DNA of 64,000 bases from UBA5859 sp041940025 (GCA_041940025.1 JBGTSY010000004.1:1-64000), one strand, 5' to 3'; counted from the first letter of the stretch, positions 44,447 to 55,149 are shown. Translations and numbers: made by a program. Notes: generated from the letters alone by a model not told the origin.

Positions 44447-47101
44447 ATGTCTCACAATCCACTTACTAAGGCTGTTGCCATTGCCTTTTTTGCTCTCGGC
44501 TTAACGGCTTGCGGTGGAGGTGGCGGTGGCTCAAGTAGCGCATCAACATCTACTACAACATCTACTAATAGTGATGGCGAAGTTTTGTCCAGCCTGACAA
44601 CCGGTTATTCCTTACCTTCCGAGTTGTCGGCTGTACCGACTGATTCTGCTAGCAATGCGGCATCGATGAGGAGCTTGCTGCGAAGCTTCGCGGCAGCGCT
44701 TACCGATTTACCTGCTGATTCTGATTATCATAAAGCAAAAACTTCGAAATATGTCGAGGAGCGTGCTCTGGAGCAGTTTGACATTATCGAAGAGGTGTTA
44801 GGCGCCATGGCGCAAACGAACTACGCCGATCCTGGCAACATCAATACCGGCCCCTATGAGGTGTTGGTGGCATGGGAAGAAGAGCGTGATGGTCGTGAGA
44901 TCAAAGAACTAGAGAGTTGGATAGTAGAATCTCGCATGATTGTTGAAGAGGGACAAGACGTCAATCGCTTACTCGCATGGATCGAAGAAGAAGACATGGG
45001 TGAAACGCAACTCATCAAGGCCGAATTCAAGATTTATCAGGCGGCCACCATCGGTGCGGACGGTTCCGTTCAAGATTATGGCGAATGGGATATGAACGTC
45101 AGTTTCAATGACGCCGGCACTGATTTTTTTGTCGCCAGTGCTCGTATTGAGGACGGCCGCTCAGTGATAAAAGTGAATGAGCAACAATCTCGAGAAGAAA
45201 TGGGTATGACCGTCGATATGTCCACGCGCGGTATCATGCACCGCTCTGCCAATTCTGGATTCGGACAAGTGGAATATATGGATTGGGACGCCTGTTGGCA
45301 AGGTGGTCCTGAGGCACAAAACCCTTGTGAATTCGGTATCCCCACAGCCACTGTCAGCTATGCGTACAACGAAGATTACCTCGCCCTTCAACCGGAAGGG
45401 GAAAACGTCATCTACAAAGATCGCAACAATACAGTAGAAATGACTCATCGATATGGACTCTTTAATGGCACTACTGGTGCTAATCTTGAGAAGAGTCGTT
45501 CTTTCGGTTTTCCTATCACTTTCGTAAACAGTGAAGGTTTTCAAGAGTGGGGCTACTATGGTGCCTGGCAAGGCCGTCACGAATTATGGGGTGGACAGGA
45601 TGGTCAAATTCCAGCCGGAACCCTAGTGACTCGGGAAGATCATCGCGGTGATGCGCCTGCTGAAACATACAGGGTTGCAGATCCCTTCCCGGGAACCTTA
45701 ACCTTGCGCAGCCTGGAAACCGCCTCGTTGACAGATATTCAAGGTATCCCTGTGGAAGTATGGATAAATGATCATACTCATTTAACCTACAGTCAAACAG
45801 ATGGCGACTGGATGACCTGCACAAGTGAATTCTTCTGGGGTGAATTTGGTCCGGAATGCGGTCAAAACAATGATCAGTGGACGGCCTTCACGGATTTTTC
45901 ACCATTTGTCTATCAGCAAGATCAACACCGTAAGTGGATTCACATCTCTTCTTGGGATCCCAATTCGCAAATGCATACCAATTATGTCTACTTGGATGCC
46001 AACCACTCTCAAGCCTCCAGCGGCGCCGGTTTCTACGAAGCGAGCTTCGATAATCAAACCGGTCAGCTCATGCCTTCCGGAGCCAAACTCACCCCCGTTG
46101 ACGGCATGGAAATGTTCCTTGATATAGGTGGTTCCGTATACATTCAGTACAACGGCACAAGTTTCGTTGAAAAAGAGTTAATCGATTTTGACGAAGACAC
46201 CTGGACACCGGAATTTGGGGAAAACGACACTGCATTCAACTTAGAGCCCAATTTCGAGTATTACATTAATACTCGTGGCGCCTCTTATGTGGTGAAGACC
46301 GACCAGAACGGTGATGTGGCCCGAGTTGCTGTGGAACTGCAATCCGCCGTCAATCCGGTGAATGCGGCGTCTGTGCTACCCAGTGCTGGTGTCACTCTGC
46401 GTATGCCTTGGGATGACTCACAAGTATTCAGTTTCGATACCAATCCCGAAAGTGAGACTTATATGTCGCTCATCTATGCTGCTGGTGATCAACAGGGTCA
46501 AGCGGTGGATTCCGGGCAGTGGGGGTTACATTTCTACACACAAAACGGAGATCTCATCGCCGCTGACGGTAGTGTCGTGGCTACCGATTCTGAGGGATTC
46601 CCAATGGATCCAACTGTGGCGCCACTCCAGTTAAATTGGGAGTACGCGCAGAACGGTGGCTGGGGCGCACAAACCTTCTTGGTTGATAGTAACGGGGACT
46701 ACGTGCTGCTCAGTGACCCAATCCGTCTCTCAAGCTTCGAATTTGAAGGCAAAACTTTGGCTTTACAATTCGATGGTTGGTTGCATGGATTGCCAGACAT
46801 GCATTGGGAACTACAGAAAAACAATTGGGTAATGACAGAAGAAATTGCCAACAAAGCGGTCAATTTACCTGCCGGCACTGAAGTCACCGATGCCAATAGC
46901 AATGAGCTATACTACATCAAACCCTTAGAAATGAGTGTGTTCCTAACCGTACTGGAGAGTGCACCCGCTGGCGCACCCGACATTACTCAGGCTACCTCAG
47001 CAGATCTCAACGATCTACCCACCTTCCAGCCTCACGGCATGGGCGCGATGCCTACCGATGTGGAGCTGAGATATTCGGAAGGCTTACCAGTCGAAGAATA
47101 A
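44447..47101 (+). CDS. large lipoprotein of unknown function
   Basis: Protein of 884 residues with a lipobox LGLTAC (Cys22), then a Gly6/Ser/Thr-rich linker (to about residue 45). The mature chain is acidic and rich in Trp, Gly and Asn. Many WG/WE and DGQ blocks (for example GYYGAWQGRHELWGG) suggest beta-structure and surface location. I recognise no named domain. GGAGGAG lies five bases before ATG. A strong terminator follows, so it is monocistronic. Confidence 0.75.
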   Translation: MSHNPLTKAVAIAFFALGLTACGGGGGGSSSASTSTTTSTNSDGEVLSSLTTGYSLPSELSAVPTDSASNAASMRSLLRSFAAALTDLPADSDYHKAKTSKYVEERALEQFDIIEEVLGAMAQTNYADPGNINTGPYEVLVAWEEERDGREIKELESWIVESRMIVEEGQDVNRLLAWIEEEDMGETQLIKAEFKIYQAATIGADGSVQDYGEWDMNVSFNDAGTDFFVASARIEDGRSVIKVNEQQSREEMGMTVDMSTRGIMHRSANSGFGQVEYMDWDACWQGGPEAQNPCEFGIPTATVSYAYNEDYLALQPEGENVIYKDRNNTVEMTHRYGLFNGTTGANLEKSRSFGFPITFVNSEGFQEWGYYGAWQGRHELWGGQDGQIPAGTLVTREDHRGDAPAETYRVADPFPGTLTLRSLETASLTDIQGIPVEVWINDHTHLTYSQTDGDWMTCTSEFFWGEFGPECGQNNDQWTAFTDFSPFVYQQDQHRKWIHISSWDPNSQMHTNYVYLDANHSQASSGAGFYEASFDNQTGQLMPSGAKLTPVDGMEMFLDIGGSVYIQYNGTSFVEKELIDFDEDTWTPEFGENDTAFNLEPNFEYYINTRGASYVVKTDQNGDVARVAVELQSAVNPVNAASVLPSAGVTLRMPWDDSQVFSFDTNPESETYMSLIYAAGDQQGQAVDSGQWGLHFYTQNGDLIAADGSVVATDSEGFPMDPTVAPLQLNWEYAQNGGWGAQTFLVDSNGDYVLLSDPIRLSSFEFEGKTLALQFDGWLHGLPDMHWELQKNNWVMTEEIANKAVNLPAGTEVTDANSNELYYIKPLEMSVFLTVLESAPAGAPDITQATSADLNDLPTFQPHGMGAMPTDVELRYSEGLPVEE

Positions 47102-47140
47102 TTCTCCAACTTATAACTACAACGATAAATTAACGTCTTA

Positions 47141-47169
47141 GTCCCGCGCTCTGCGCGGGACTTTTTTTT
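47141..47169 (+). terminator. rho-independent terminator
   Basis: Perfect 9-bp GC-rich stem GTCCCGCGC/GCGCGGGAC with loop TCT followed by eight T. It ends the large lipoprotein gene. Confidence 0.95.
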
Positions 47170-47713
47170 AAAAACTAGAACCTGGTTGCGCTAAAAATGA
47201 CACCTCTTCTGCTGTCGAAGTTCGACCCAGAATTTGATTACGATGTGGGTAACGACCAAAGCGATCAATAATGCGTTTGTGTTTTAACTCAAATTCGAGA
47301 TTGGATTCCATACCTGGTTCTGAAAACAGTTTGACCGCCTGCTGATGGATCTCTCTTGATTCGCTATGCATAAAGGGCATGAATAAAAAGGTCCGCTCAG
47401 ACTGAGTTAAGGCCTCTAGCGACTCCTGTGCAATACATTCTTGTGCCAACACCAGCGCCATGCCGTCTTGAGCAAAACTGCGGGCATCATTTCGAAATAT
47501 ATTTCTTGAAAATTGGTCCAATATGAGAATTTCTGCAACACGTCCCTGCTGTTGCCGCCGCCAACGACTGCACTCCCCCAACGTCGCCGCACGGTGGATT
47601 TCTGAAAATCGTTTTTTCACTATTTGGTCAAAGTCAACATCCTTTTGCCACCACTGAGTGGATTCAATTTCCTTAAACCAGAAATCCAATATGTGCTGAT
47701 AAAACATATCCAT
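47168..47713 (-). CDS. DUF924 family protein
   Basis: About 181 residues from ATG 47713 (the frame extends to a TTG at 47734). Landmarks are ILDFWFKEI, WWQKDVDFD, the invariant LILDQFSRNIFR, LFMPFMHSES and the C-terminal FGRYPHRNQILGR. This all-helical family is widespread in proteobacteria, and its biochemical role is not established. The C-terminal SFLAQPGSSF is typical. Confidence 0.85.
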   Translation of the reverse strand: MDMFYQHILDFWFKEIESTQWWQKDVDFDQIVKKRFSEIHRAATLGECSRWRRQQQGRVAEILILDQFSRNIFRNDARSFAQDGMALVLAQECIAQESLEALTQSERTFLFMPFMHSESREIHQQAVKLFSEPGMESNLEFELKHKRIIDRFGRYPHRNQILGRTSTAEEVSFLAQPGSSF

Positions 47714-47847
47714 TCTTTCTTTGTAGTAATTCAACTAAATGTCAGAAGCAGTTAATTTAATTTTAGACTCTCTTATCACATCCTATTCAGTATACAATTA
47801 ATACCAAATTAGATAGTCGCTGTTCACCTCTACTCGCTTTTGCATAG

Positions 47848-49584
47848 ATGAAAAATTTTTCAAGACTTCCAAGGGCAATCTTGTTCCCGATCCTATTGGC
47901 CTTTAGCTCTCAGCTTGGCGCTGCCACAGTTGAGTTTGAGTTCCCTAACTTACCTAAATTTCTCGAAAACAACGCTAAACTTCATATGAGCCTAAAGGAG
48001 GGAACAGACTATACAGACGGCGAGTTTGAACAGCTCTTCCTGCGCATTCCAAAGGAGCTGGATCACGCCCTCATTCCCTTTGGTTATTATGAGTCAAAAA
48101 TCGGACTAGCTCAGGAGCATCATGAAGACAAGATCCACATTACCGTGAACATTTCGCTCCCACCGCCAGTGACCTGGGAGACCGTTGATGCGCGAATTGT
48201 GGGTGAAGGAAAAGCTAATTCTGTGCTCACCACCCTATTGTCGGAAAATTTACCCGCTAGCGGGACAAATTTACTACATTCAGACTACAAAAGCCTAAAA
48301 AGCAAACTCATCAACAGTGCTCTAGAATTAGGCTTTTTAGATGCGTACTTCGAAAAATCAGATGTATTGGTCTCCTTAGACACACGCACTGCTAATTTGG
48401 AACTGATTTTTAATACTGGTCCGCAATTTTATTTCGGTTCGGTCACCTATAGACAAGATAAATTCGATACTTCATTTCTAGACCGTTACATCACCTTCCA
48501 ATCAGGGGACATCTATCGACTGGAAAAACTGGCCAAACTCCAACGGACGCTCCAAGACAGTGGTGTTTTCGAAACCGTACATATTAAGGCAGATCCTACC
48601 GCTGCCGAGGCGCGACAGGTACCGATTCAAATTCAACTGGAAGCTAAAAAAAAGTGGCGTTACGGTGCTGGAGTTGGTTTTGGAACAGACACCGGACCTC
48701 GCGGGAGTTTAGAGTTAGAGAACCGCCGATTAAACCGCAGAGGTCACAAACTGGGCTTTGAGGCCAGTACCTCCAGCATTCGTGACTATGTCACCGGTAT
48801 CTACACGATTCCCTTAGCGCGACCGCAATCGGATTATTTTCAGATCTCACTGGAGTGGTCCGAAGAGAAAGTAGAAGAGAAACTGACCGAAATTCAAAGG
48901 TTACGTCTACAACGCAATCGGGCCTTATCCCCCCAATGGATCCAATCTTTGTTCATCAAATTCCAGGAAGAAACTTTTGAACTTGAGAATCAGGAGGGCA
49001 GGTTGTTCAACATCATTCCTGGCGCGAATAGAACTTACTTAAAATATGATCAAGCCAGTTTCGTGATCAAAGGACACAGATTCTTTATACACATTCAGGG
49101 CAGTGGCGATTACTTGGGATCAGACAGTGATTTTCTGCAAGTCCTGCTGGAAAACAAATGGATTCGTAGCTGGAGAAATAACCAACGACTGATCCTTCGT
49201 AGCAGTCTCGGCGCCAGTTGGGCCTCTGAAATAGAAGAGATCCCCGTCAGTGAACGCTATTTCGCTGGGGGGGATCAGTCTGTTCGCGGATTTTCCTTCG
49301 AGAGCCTGGGACCACGAGATGATAGCGGCCAGCTAATCGGTGGACGCCACTTATTCACCGCCAGTGTTGAAGACGAAATTAAGTTAAGTGATAAATGGAG
49401 CCTGGCAATATTCTACGATACAGGAAACAGTTTCGCAGAAAAATTCACCGAATTGGCCTACAGTGCCGGTGTCGGTGTGCGTTGGCATACACCTGTTGGT
49501 TCAATACGTATTGATCTCGCTAATGCATTGTCCGAACCTGGCAAGCCCTGGCGACTACACCTTAATATTGGCCCAGATTTTTAG
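47848..49584 (+). CDS. tamA: translocation and assembly module outer-membrane subunit TamA
   Basis: Protein of 578 residues with a signal peptide (cleavage near SQLGAA), three N-terminal POTRA-like domains (about 28-265) and a BamA-type 16-strand barrel. RYFAGGDQSVRGFSFESLGP is the conserved loop-6 VRGF motif of Omp85 proteins, and the chain ends in a C-terminal Phe. With TamB it supports outer-membrane protein and lipid trafficking. The TamB start codon follows its stop directly, so the two are one operon. Confidence 0.92.
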   Translation: MKNFSRLPRAILFPILLAFSSQLGAATVEFEFPNLPKFLENNAKLHMSLKEGTDYTDGEFEQLFLRIPKELDHALIPFGYYESKIGLAQEHHEDKIHITVNISLPPPVTWETVDARIVGEGKANSVLTTLLSENLPASGTNLLHSDYKSLKSKLINSALELGFLDAYFEKSDVLVSLDTRTANLELIFNTGPQFYFGSVTYRQDKFDTSFLDRYITFQSGDIYRLEKLAKLQRTLQDSGVFETVHIKADPTAAEARQVPIQIQLEAKKKWRYGAGVGFGTDTGPRGSLELENRRLNRRGHKLGFEASTSSIRDYVTGIYTIPLARPQSDYFQISLEWSEEKVEEKLTEIQRLRLQRNRALSPQWIQSLFIKFQEETFELENQEGRLFNIIPGANRTYLKYDQASFVIKGHRFFIHIQGSGDYLGSDSDFLQVLLENKWIRSWRNNQRLILRSSLGASWASEIEEIPVSERYFAGGDQSVRGFSFESLGPRDDSGQLIGGRHLFTASVEDEIKLSDKWSLAIFYDTGNSFAEKFTELAYSAGVGVRWHTPVGSIRIDLANALSEPGKPWRLHLNIGPDF

Positions 49585-52500
49585 ATGAAAAAATTGCTTC
49601 TCACAGGTTTTGGCGTCATACCCCTTCTTTTCGTAGTCTTGATTTATTTCTTGCTATATACCACGTCAGGGCTAAGCGTCATGGTGAGTGCGGTTAATCT
49701 ACTGTCTCCATTGACTCTTCAAATCGAGCGGCGCTCTGGCGCTATTCTCGATCAGTTAACTCTGGAAGAGATCTCACTCGCATTGCCAGATGGCACCAGG
49801 ATTTCTCTAGACAAATTAGCCTGGAAGATCTCCACTCTTAAGCCTCTTAGAAAAAGTGTCGCGTTTGATTTCATTCATTTGGGTTCTAGCGCTATCCACC
49901 TAGGCGAATCAAAAACAAAAGCAGAAACCGGATCTGAGAATAAACCCTCACCGATAGTTATCCCTAATGTACCTCTTTCCATTTCCATCACAGATTTCAA
50001 GTTAGACAACTTAGATTTAGTAGATGACTCGAAACACAGATCAATTTTAGATCGTGCCTCGTTTCAGTTAAGTATCGATGAAAACAAATTCTCTTGGCAA
50101 CAAGTTGACATCAGTAGTCAGCACTTTACTTTACAAGCTGATCACTTATTACTCACGCCCCAAGACACCCATCTCGCTCAAGGAGAATTTACTGCATCTG
50201 TCCACCTACCCGAGCAGGGCACCCTGTCTTTCGACACAAAAGTGAGCTCTAAGAGCGATCAGGTCTCGTTAAATGCGATAGCGAACGGCCTACTGCAAGG
50301 TGAATTCGACATTCAACTATTCAATATTCTGGACGAACTCAGTTGGCATCTACACTCAACAGGGTTAGAGATAGGTAACTGGCCTACGCTGCAACAGAGT
50401 CCAGTTAATAAACTAAACTTAACCTTGGATCTTGCCGGCAGCAGATCCAGCGCTCGAGGTCAGATCGATCTCAGGGGTATACTGGAATCCAATCAACCTT
50501 TTCAACTCAGCAGTCACATCGATCTGACACCCGATCTCATGCAGCTAAACGACGGTATGCTGACGTTGTCTAAACTGGATGCTCAAATTCTGTTAAATGG
50601 GCACATTCAACCCACATCACCTCATCCTCTCTCGTTCACTCTCACTACAGAAAAGATCTCCCAGTTGCCACTTGCATTGCAGGGTTTCGAGCTAGGCAAC
50701 CTGTTGCTCAATTTATCGGGAACGCCACAAAAATTAAGTTTGAACCTTGATTCAGGACTTCAAGTGAACAATCAACAGGGGCAACTATCTGTCAATGGCA
50801 CCGTGACTCCGCAACAGCTTCTACTCCATTCAGTCAGTTTAACGGGAGCAGTTGGGACTATCGACGCAAACGGTAACTTAGCCTTAACTTCTCCTTATCT
50901 CCTTGATGCCCAGATTTCGACGCAACAATTACAGCCGCAACACTTTTTTCCAGAATACAGCGGACAGATCGCATCACAGATTGAAATCAAAGGCTCATTA
51001 GAAACGAATAACCCAGCCCTGGAAGTGAGCCTGAAACAGTTGTCTGGCAACTTAAATCAACACTCCCTAGAAGGTACTGGGCGGTTCTTTTGGCGTACAG
51101 ATGGATGGGCGATTGAAGGACTACAGGTGCAACTCGGCGCAAACGAAATTGATGTGAACCTAAAGAATTATCCTACCTGGCAAGGTGAATGGGATCTCAA
51201 TGTTCCCAGATTGCAGCATCTCTACCCCTCAATTAGCGGCACAGTAAAAAGTAGCGGGAACATATCCAGTGATGCCAATTTGCCAAAAGTCAGTGCCGTC
51301 TTCCACGGAAGTGAGATCCGCTACAAATCCTACTCTGTGGAAAGCGTAGAAGGGTTAATTGACATCATCCCAGATGAATCAAAACCCAGTGATCTGTCTA
51401 TCTACCTAGGTAATTTAAACGCGGCTGACAACTTGTCAAAGCCGCTAGATCTGAATATACATGGCGTAGGCACTCTGGGTGATCACCATATCGATATCGA
51501 AGTCAGACAAACTGACGCTCATGCTTCATCTAAACTATCTGGGAAATTAACCTCTTCTCATTGGCAAGGTACTAGCGATCGATTGCAAATCACTCATCCT
51601 GAATTTGGGAAATGGACACAAAAAGAATCGAGCGAGATAACCATCGCGAAAAATCAATTCTCCTTCAGCCCGCTGTGTTTATTACAGCAGAGCACCCATG
51701 TCTGTTTAGAGGGTAAACGGGATGCACAAGGCCTTTTTGCCACGCTCATCGCGGACCACTTCCCGGCAGACTATTTATCTCCATGGGTTCCAGAACAGAT
51801 TATCTTGACAGGCAATCTGTCCACGGCTGTGAACATTCAACAGGTTAAAAGTCAGCCCATTGATCTCAACGCATCCCTGGAAAGTGACACGCTGCGCATA
51901 GACTTTCAATCGCAAGCCCTACCGCCTCTGCAAAATCTGCAAACCAATGGAAACATCAGACTCAAACACAATCAATTGGACTATTCTCTCGCGTTACGCT
52001 TGGATGATGAACAATTTGCCCACTTCCATGGCAACATGGAAGACATCAGCATGAGAAACCAGAGCCCCATAAACGTACACATTGACAGTGAGATCCATGA
52101 TCTCAGTTGGCTATCTGCCTTTGAACCCCTAGGCGCCAGTGTCTCTGGCACCTGGAAAAGCAACCTTAGAATTGAAGGTACGCTGACCGATCCAAAACTG
52201 TATGGGCGTGCGCGTGTGGATCAATTAGCGTATCAACTGAAGGATCAAGGTGTTTCTATTTCTGATGGTCAAGCGCTGTTGAAAGCGTCCGGAAATACGC
52301 TCAATTACCGGATTAATCTAGGATCCAAGACCGGCCCGCTTTCATTGTCAGGCACCTCCCGACTGCAAGGATTGGGTACATCTAAGACAACCTTATCAAT
52401 CGTTGGTAAGGAGTTTACCCTGGTGGATAGGATTGACCAAAAAATTGCAGTCAGTCCTGACTTAAAGTTGGTGATTGCCCCAAAAGATATTAACCTCAGT

Positions 52501-53406
52501 GGGAAATTGCATATTCCTAAAGCGCTCTACGCACCAAAAGAACTGCCCCAGGGCGCGGTTTCCGCTTCACCAGACATCCAAACCCAAGAACGTGCCCTAA
52601 CCGAATCTTCACCCACTCCTGTGCGCATTGATTTAGACGTCAGCTTGGGAGATGAGGTCGTCTTTGATGGGTTTGGATTGAATACTTTTCTAAGAGGTTA
52701 CTTGCGCATTTATGGAGATTTGCTACAGATAACCCGCGCATCCGGGCAACTGAACTTAGTACAAGGACGATACAAAGCCTACGGTCAAGATCTCACTATT
52801 GAACGTGGCCAGCTTTATTTTAGTGGTAAGGAAATCAACCGTCCCAATATTTCCATACAAGCTGTTCGTCAAATTGAAAATGTAAAGGCGGGGATCCTGG
52901 CCACCGGTCCGATTCAAGAACCAACTTTAGAGATTTTTTCCGAGCCCGAATTGCCACAAACAGAAGCACTTGCGTATCTAATATTGGGCAGACCATTAGA
53001 TCAAAAAAATCGTGACGACGGCGCCATATTAGCGGCGGCAGTCACCTCTCTTGGTCTCAACCGTAGTCAACTTCTGGCGCAACAGGTTGCCCATCGTTTC
53101 GGCCTAGACACCATCCGTGTGGAGGGAGGCGAAACTTGGCAACAGACCACAGTGTCTGCTGGAAAATACCTGACGCCCAGACTCTATCTGAGTTATGGGA
53201 TCGGGCTTTTTGAAGCGACTCAACAGATCTTGTTACGATACCAGATCAACCGGCGTCTACAATTTCAAGGTGTCGGAGGCGACGCCTCTGGTGCCGATCT
53301 GTTCTATCGTCATGAAACAGAATCACTCACTCTTGACGAAATATTTAATGTAAACGAATCGAGCCAGAGAGATACAGAGCAGCGACAATTAAATATCCTT
53401 GATTGA
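49585..53406 (+). CDS. tamB: translocation and assembly module inner-membrane subunit TamB
   Basis: Protein of 1273 residues with one N-terminal membrane anchor (about 5-28). A long repetitive beta-strand region (AsmA/TamB-type groove) and the conserved C-terminal DUF490 domain follow. The domain shows SGQLNLVQGRYKAYGQDLTI, then RGQLYFSG, PTLEIFSEPELPQTEALAYL and LGRPLD. It spans the periplasm and works with TamA, probably moving lipid or assisting barrel assembly. ATG is adjacent to the tamA stop. Confidence 0.93.
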   Translation: MKKLLLTGFGVIPLLFVVLIYFLLYTTSGLSVMVSAVNLLSPLTLQIERRSGAILDQLTLEEISLALPDGTRISLDKLAWKISTLKPLRKSVAFDFIHLGSSAIHLGESKTKAETGSENKPSPIVIPNVPLSISITDFKLDNLDLVDDSKHRSILDRASFQLSIDENKFSWQQVDISSQHFTLQADHLLLTPQDTHLAQGEFTASVHLPEQGTLSFDTKVSSKSDQVSLNAIANGLLQGEFDIQLFNILDELSWHLHSTGLEIGNWPTLQQSPVNKLNLTLDLAGSRSSARGQIDLRGILESNQPFQLSSHIDLTPDLMQLNDGMLTLSKLDAQILLNGHIQPTSPHPLSFTLTTEKISQLPLALQGFELGNLLLNLSGTPQKLSLNLDSGLQVNNQQGQLSVNGTVTPQQLLLHSVSLTGAVGTIDANGNLALTSPYLLDAQISTQQLQPQHFFPEYSGQIASQIEIKGSLETNNPALEVSLKQLSGNLNQHSLEGTGRFFWRTDGWAIEGLQVQLGANEIDVNLKNYPTWQGEWDLNVPRLQHLYPSISGTVKSSGNISSDANLPKVSAVFHGSEIRYKSYSVESVEGLIDIIPDESKPSDLSIYLGNLNAADNLSKPLDLNIHGVGTLGDHHIDIEVRQTDAHASSKLSGKLTSSHWQGTSDRLQITHPEFGKWTQKESSEITIAKNQFSFSPLCLLQQSTHVCLEGKRDAQGLFATLIADHFPADYLSPWVPEQIILTGNLSTAVNIQQVKSQPIDLNASLESDTLRIDFQSQALPPLQNLQTNGNIRLKHNQLDYSLALRLDDEQFAHFHGNMEDISMRNQSPINVHIDSEIHDLSWLSAFEPLGASVSGTWKSNLRIEGTLTDPKLYGRARVDQLAYQLKDQGVSISDGQALLKASGNTLNYRINLGSKTGPLSLSGTSRLQGLGTSKTTLSIVGKEFTLVDRIDQKIAVSPDLKLVIAPKDINLSGKLHIPKALYAPKELPQGAVSASPDIQTQERALTESSPTPVRIDLDVSLGDEVVFDGFGLNTFLRGYLRIYGDLLQITRASGQLNLVQGRYKAYGQDLTIERGQLYFSGKEINRPNISIQAVRQIENVKAGILATGPIQEPTLEIFSEPELPQTEALAYLILGRPLDQKNRDDGAILAAAVTSLGLNRSQLLAQQVAHRFGLDTIRVEGGETWQQTTVSAGKYLTPRLYLSYGIGLFEATQQILLRYQINRRLQFQGVGGDASGADLFYRHETESLTLDEIFNVNESSQRDTEQRQLNILD

Positions 53407-53527
53407 CGACGTCAACTCGATCGGATCCTCACGCACCACTTGGCATCTAAGAGCATCATACACACGAATGCGAACCTAACTAATGCGCCGCTGGCAACTG
53501 TATCTATGACGTGTGATGTATAAATTC

Positions 53528-53617
53528 TGGCGGAGAGGGCGGGATTCGAACCCGCGTGGGGCAAAACCCCCAACCGATTTCGAGTCGGTGCCGGTATGAC
53601 CGCTTCGGTACCTCTCC
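53528..53617 (-). tRNA. tRNA-Ser(CGA)
   Basis: Minus strand, 90 bases with encoded CCA. Acceptor GGAGAGG pairs with CCTCTCC, the anticodon loop CTCGAAA sits in the stem ACCGA/TCGGT (anticodon CGA), the variable arm is long and GC-rich (GGGG/CCCC stem), and the T loop is GGGTTCGAATCCC. It lies between the convergent tamB and purC genes. Confidence 0.95.
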
Positions 53618-53633
53618 CCTATTAAAACCGGTG

Positions 53634-54353
53634 TCACTTCGGCAAAGGCACACCTAAGCGCAGCGCCACTTCTTCATACGCTTCTACGACACCACCCAAG
53701 CCTTTTCTGAAGCGATCTTTATCTAGTTTTTCTCGTGTTTCTTTATCCCACAAACGGCAACCATCAGGAGTGAATTCATCTCCTAAATAGATCACACCGT
53801 CTTGAGAACCAAATTCCAATTTGTAATCCACCAATAACAAATTGGCATCATCAAATAACTTTTTCAAAATGCCATTTACCTTAAAGGTAAGTGCCGTCAT
53901 CTTCTGGACTTCATCTTTAGACGCCCAACCGAAAGTTTCCGCATGATATTCATTGACCATCGGATCATGGAGTGCATCATTTTTAAGAAACAATTCGAAG
54001 GTGGGTGGCTTGAGATCTAAACCATCCTCTACGCCCAACCTTTTGCACAAACTGCCTGTGGATATATTTCTAATCACACACTCCAATGGAATCATCTTCA
54101 GCCGCTTGACGGCGCTTTCGGTGTCAGAAAGCACCTGATTAAAATGCGTTGGCACGCCCTCGCTTTCCAAATGCTGCATGATGAATGCATTAAAATGATT
54201 GTTCACCATACCTTTTCGAGCCAACTGATCTACTTTTTCTCCATCGAACGCAGAGGTATCGTCACGAAAATACATGATTAACTGAGAGGCATCGTCAGTC
54301 TCATAAATGGTTTTAGCTTTGCCGGAGTAAAGTTCATTTAATTTTTGCATCAC
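53634..54353 (-). CDS. purC: phosphoribosylaminoimidazole-succinocarboxamide synthase
   Basis: SAICAR synthetase of 239 residues, the purine-biosynthesis enzyme joining CAIR and aspartate with ATP. Landmarks are ELYSGKAKTIYETDD, FRDDTSAFDG, IPLECVIRNISTGS, LVDYKLEFG and DEFTPDGCRLWD. The natural start may be Met2 (54350). It lies downstream of bamC and the MBL hydrolase on the same strand, the order found in many gammaproteobacteria. Confidence 0.96.
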   Translation of the reverse strand: MMQKLNELYSGKAKTIYETDDASQLIMYFRDDTSAFDGEKVDQLARKGMVNNHFNAFIMQHLESEGVPTHFNQVLSDTESAVKRLKMIPLECVIRNISTGSLCKRLGVEDGLDLKPPTFELFLKNDALHDPMVNEYHAETFGWASKDEVQKMTALTFKVNGILKKLFDDANLLLVDYKLEFGSQDGVIYLGDEFTPDGCRLWDKETREKLDKDRFRKGLGGVVEAYEEVALRLGVPLPK

Positions 54354-54376
54354 ACTATCTCTCTAAATGTCATAAA

Positions 54377-55138
54377 CTATATATCTATCCAATTCGTGCC
54401 CAAATTTTGATCCGCTATCTGATACTCTTCTTCTTTGATTCCTAATTCCTGGATACAGGATCTGACTTTGTCGGGTGAGTTGTTCTGCTCACTTAAATGG
54501 GCTGCCACCAACATGTTTAAATTTGTCTTATCCATCCCATCTAGCAATTCTTGAGCTTGGCGATTATTTAAATGGCCGTAATCTCCCCCAACGCGACGCT
54601 TCAAAGAGTGACTATATGGCCCGTCTCGCAACATCTGTTCATCGTGATTAAACTCCATTAACAGTGCATCACATCCATTTAACATACTACTGACATGGGC
54701 GCTGACTGATCCCAAATCCGTCGCCACACCTAATCGTGACCCCTTGTGTTCAAACACAAACTGCGCCGCCTCTGCCGCATCATGAGGGACCGGGAAGGGG
54801 TGCACGGTTAAATCGCCTAATTGAAAAGATTGGTGACAATTAAAAAATTCCAGCTCTGGGACTTTTTCCTCTCTCACAACGCGATAGGTTCCTTTTGTCA
54901 AATATACTGGTATGTTTAATTTTCTCGCCGCCACCCCCACACCACGCCAATGGTCTCCGTGTTCATGCGTCACCAAAATGGCATCCAAATCCTCTGCGTG
55001 TAACTGCCTGGCCGCCAATCTACGGCTTAGCTCTTTAAAAGGAAAACCGCAATCGATCAATACAGAACACTCACTCGACTGTACAATAGTGCCATTACCA
55101 CGACTACCACTCCCAAGAGAACAGAAACGCATGGGCAA
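54377..55138 (-). CDS. MBL-fold metallohydrolase, WalJ/YycJ-like
   Basis: Protein of 253 residues with the metallo-beta-lactamase fold: LGSGSRGNGTIV at the N-terminus, the metal site THEHGDHWRG and a second set of ligands in VPHDAAEA and VAAHLSEQNN. It resembles the small MBL hydrolases annotated as phosphoribosyl 1,2-cyclic phosphodiesterase or as WalJ. It sits between bamC and purC with short gaps and is probably co-transcribed with them. Confidence 0.86.
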   Translation of the reverse strand: MPMRFCSLGSGSRGNGTIVQSSECSVLIDCGFPFKELSRRLAARQLHAEDLDAILVTHEHGDHWRGVGVAARKLNIPVYLTKGTYRVVREEKVPELEFFNCHQSFQLGDLTVHPFPVPHDAAEAAQFVFEHKGSRLGVATDLGSVSAHVSSMLNGCDALLMEFNHDEQMLRDGPYSHSLKRRVGGDYGHLNNRQAQELLDGMDKTNLNMLVAAHLSEQNNSPDKVRSCIQELGIKEEEYQIADQNLGTNWIDI

Positions 55139-55149
55139 AAATTCTCTGT

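Noticed and set aside
45161..45580. 139-codon antisense frame within the large lipoprotein gene
   Set aside because: Shadow of a gene with strong start and terminator signals.
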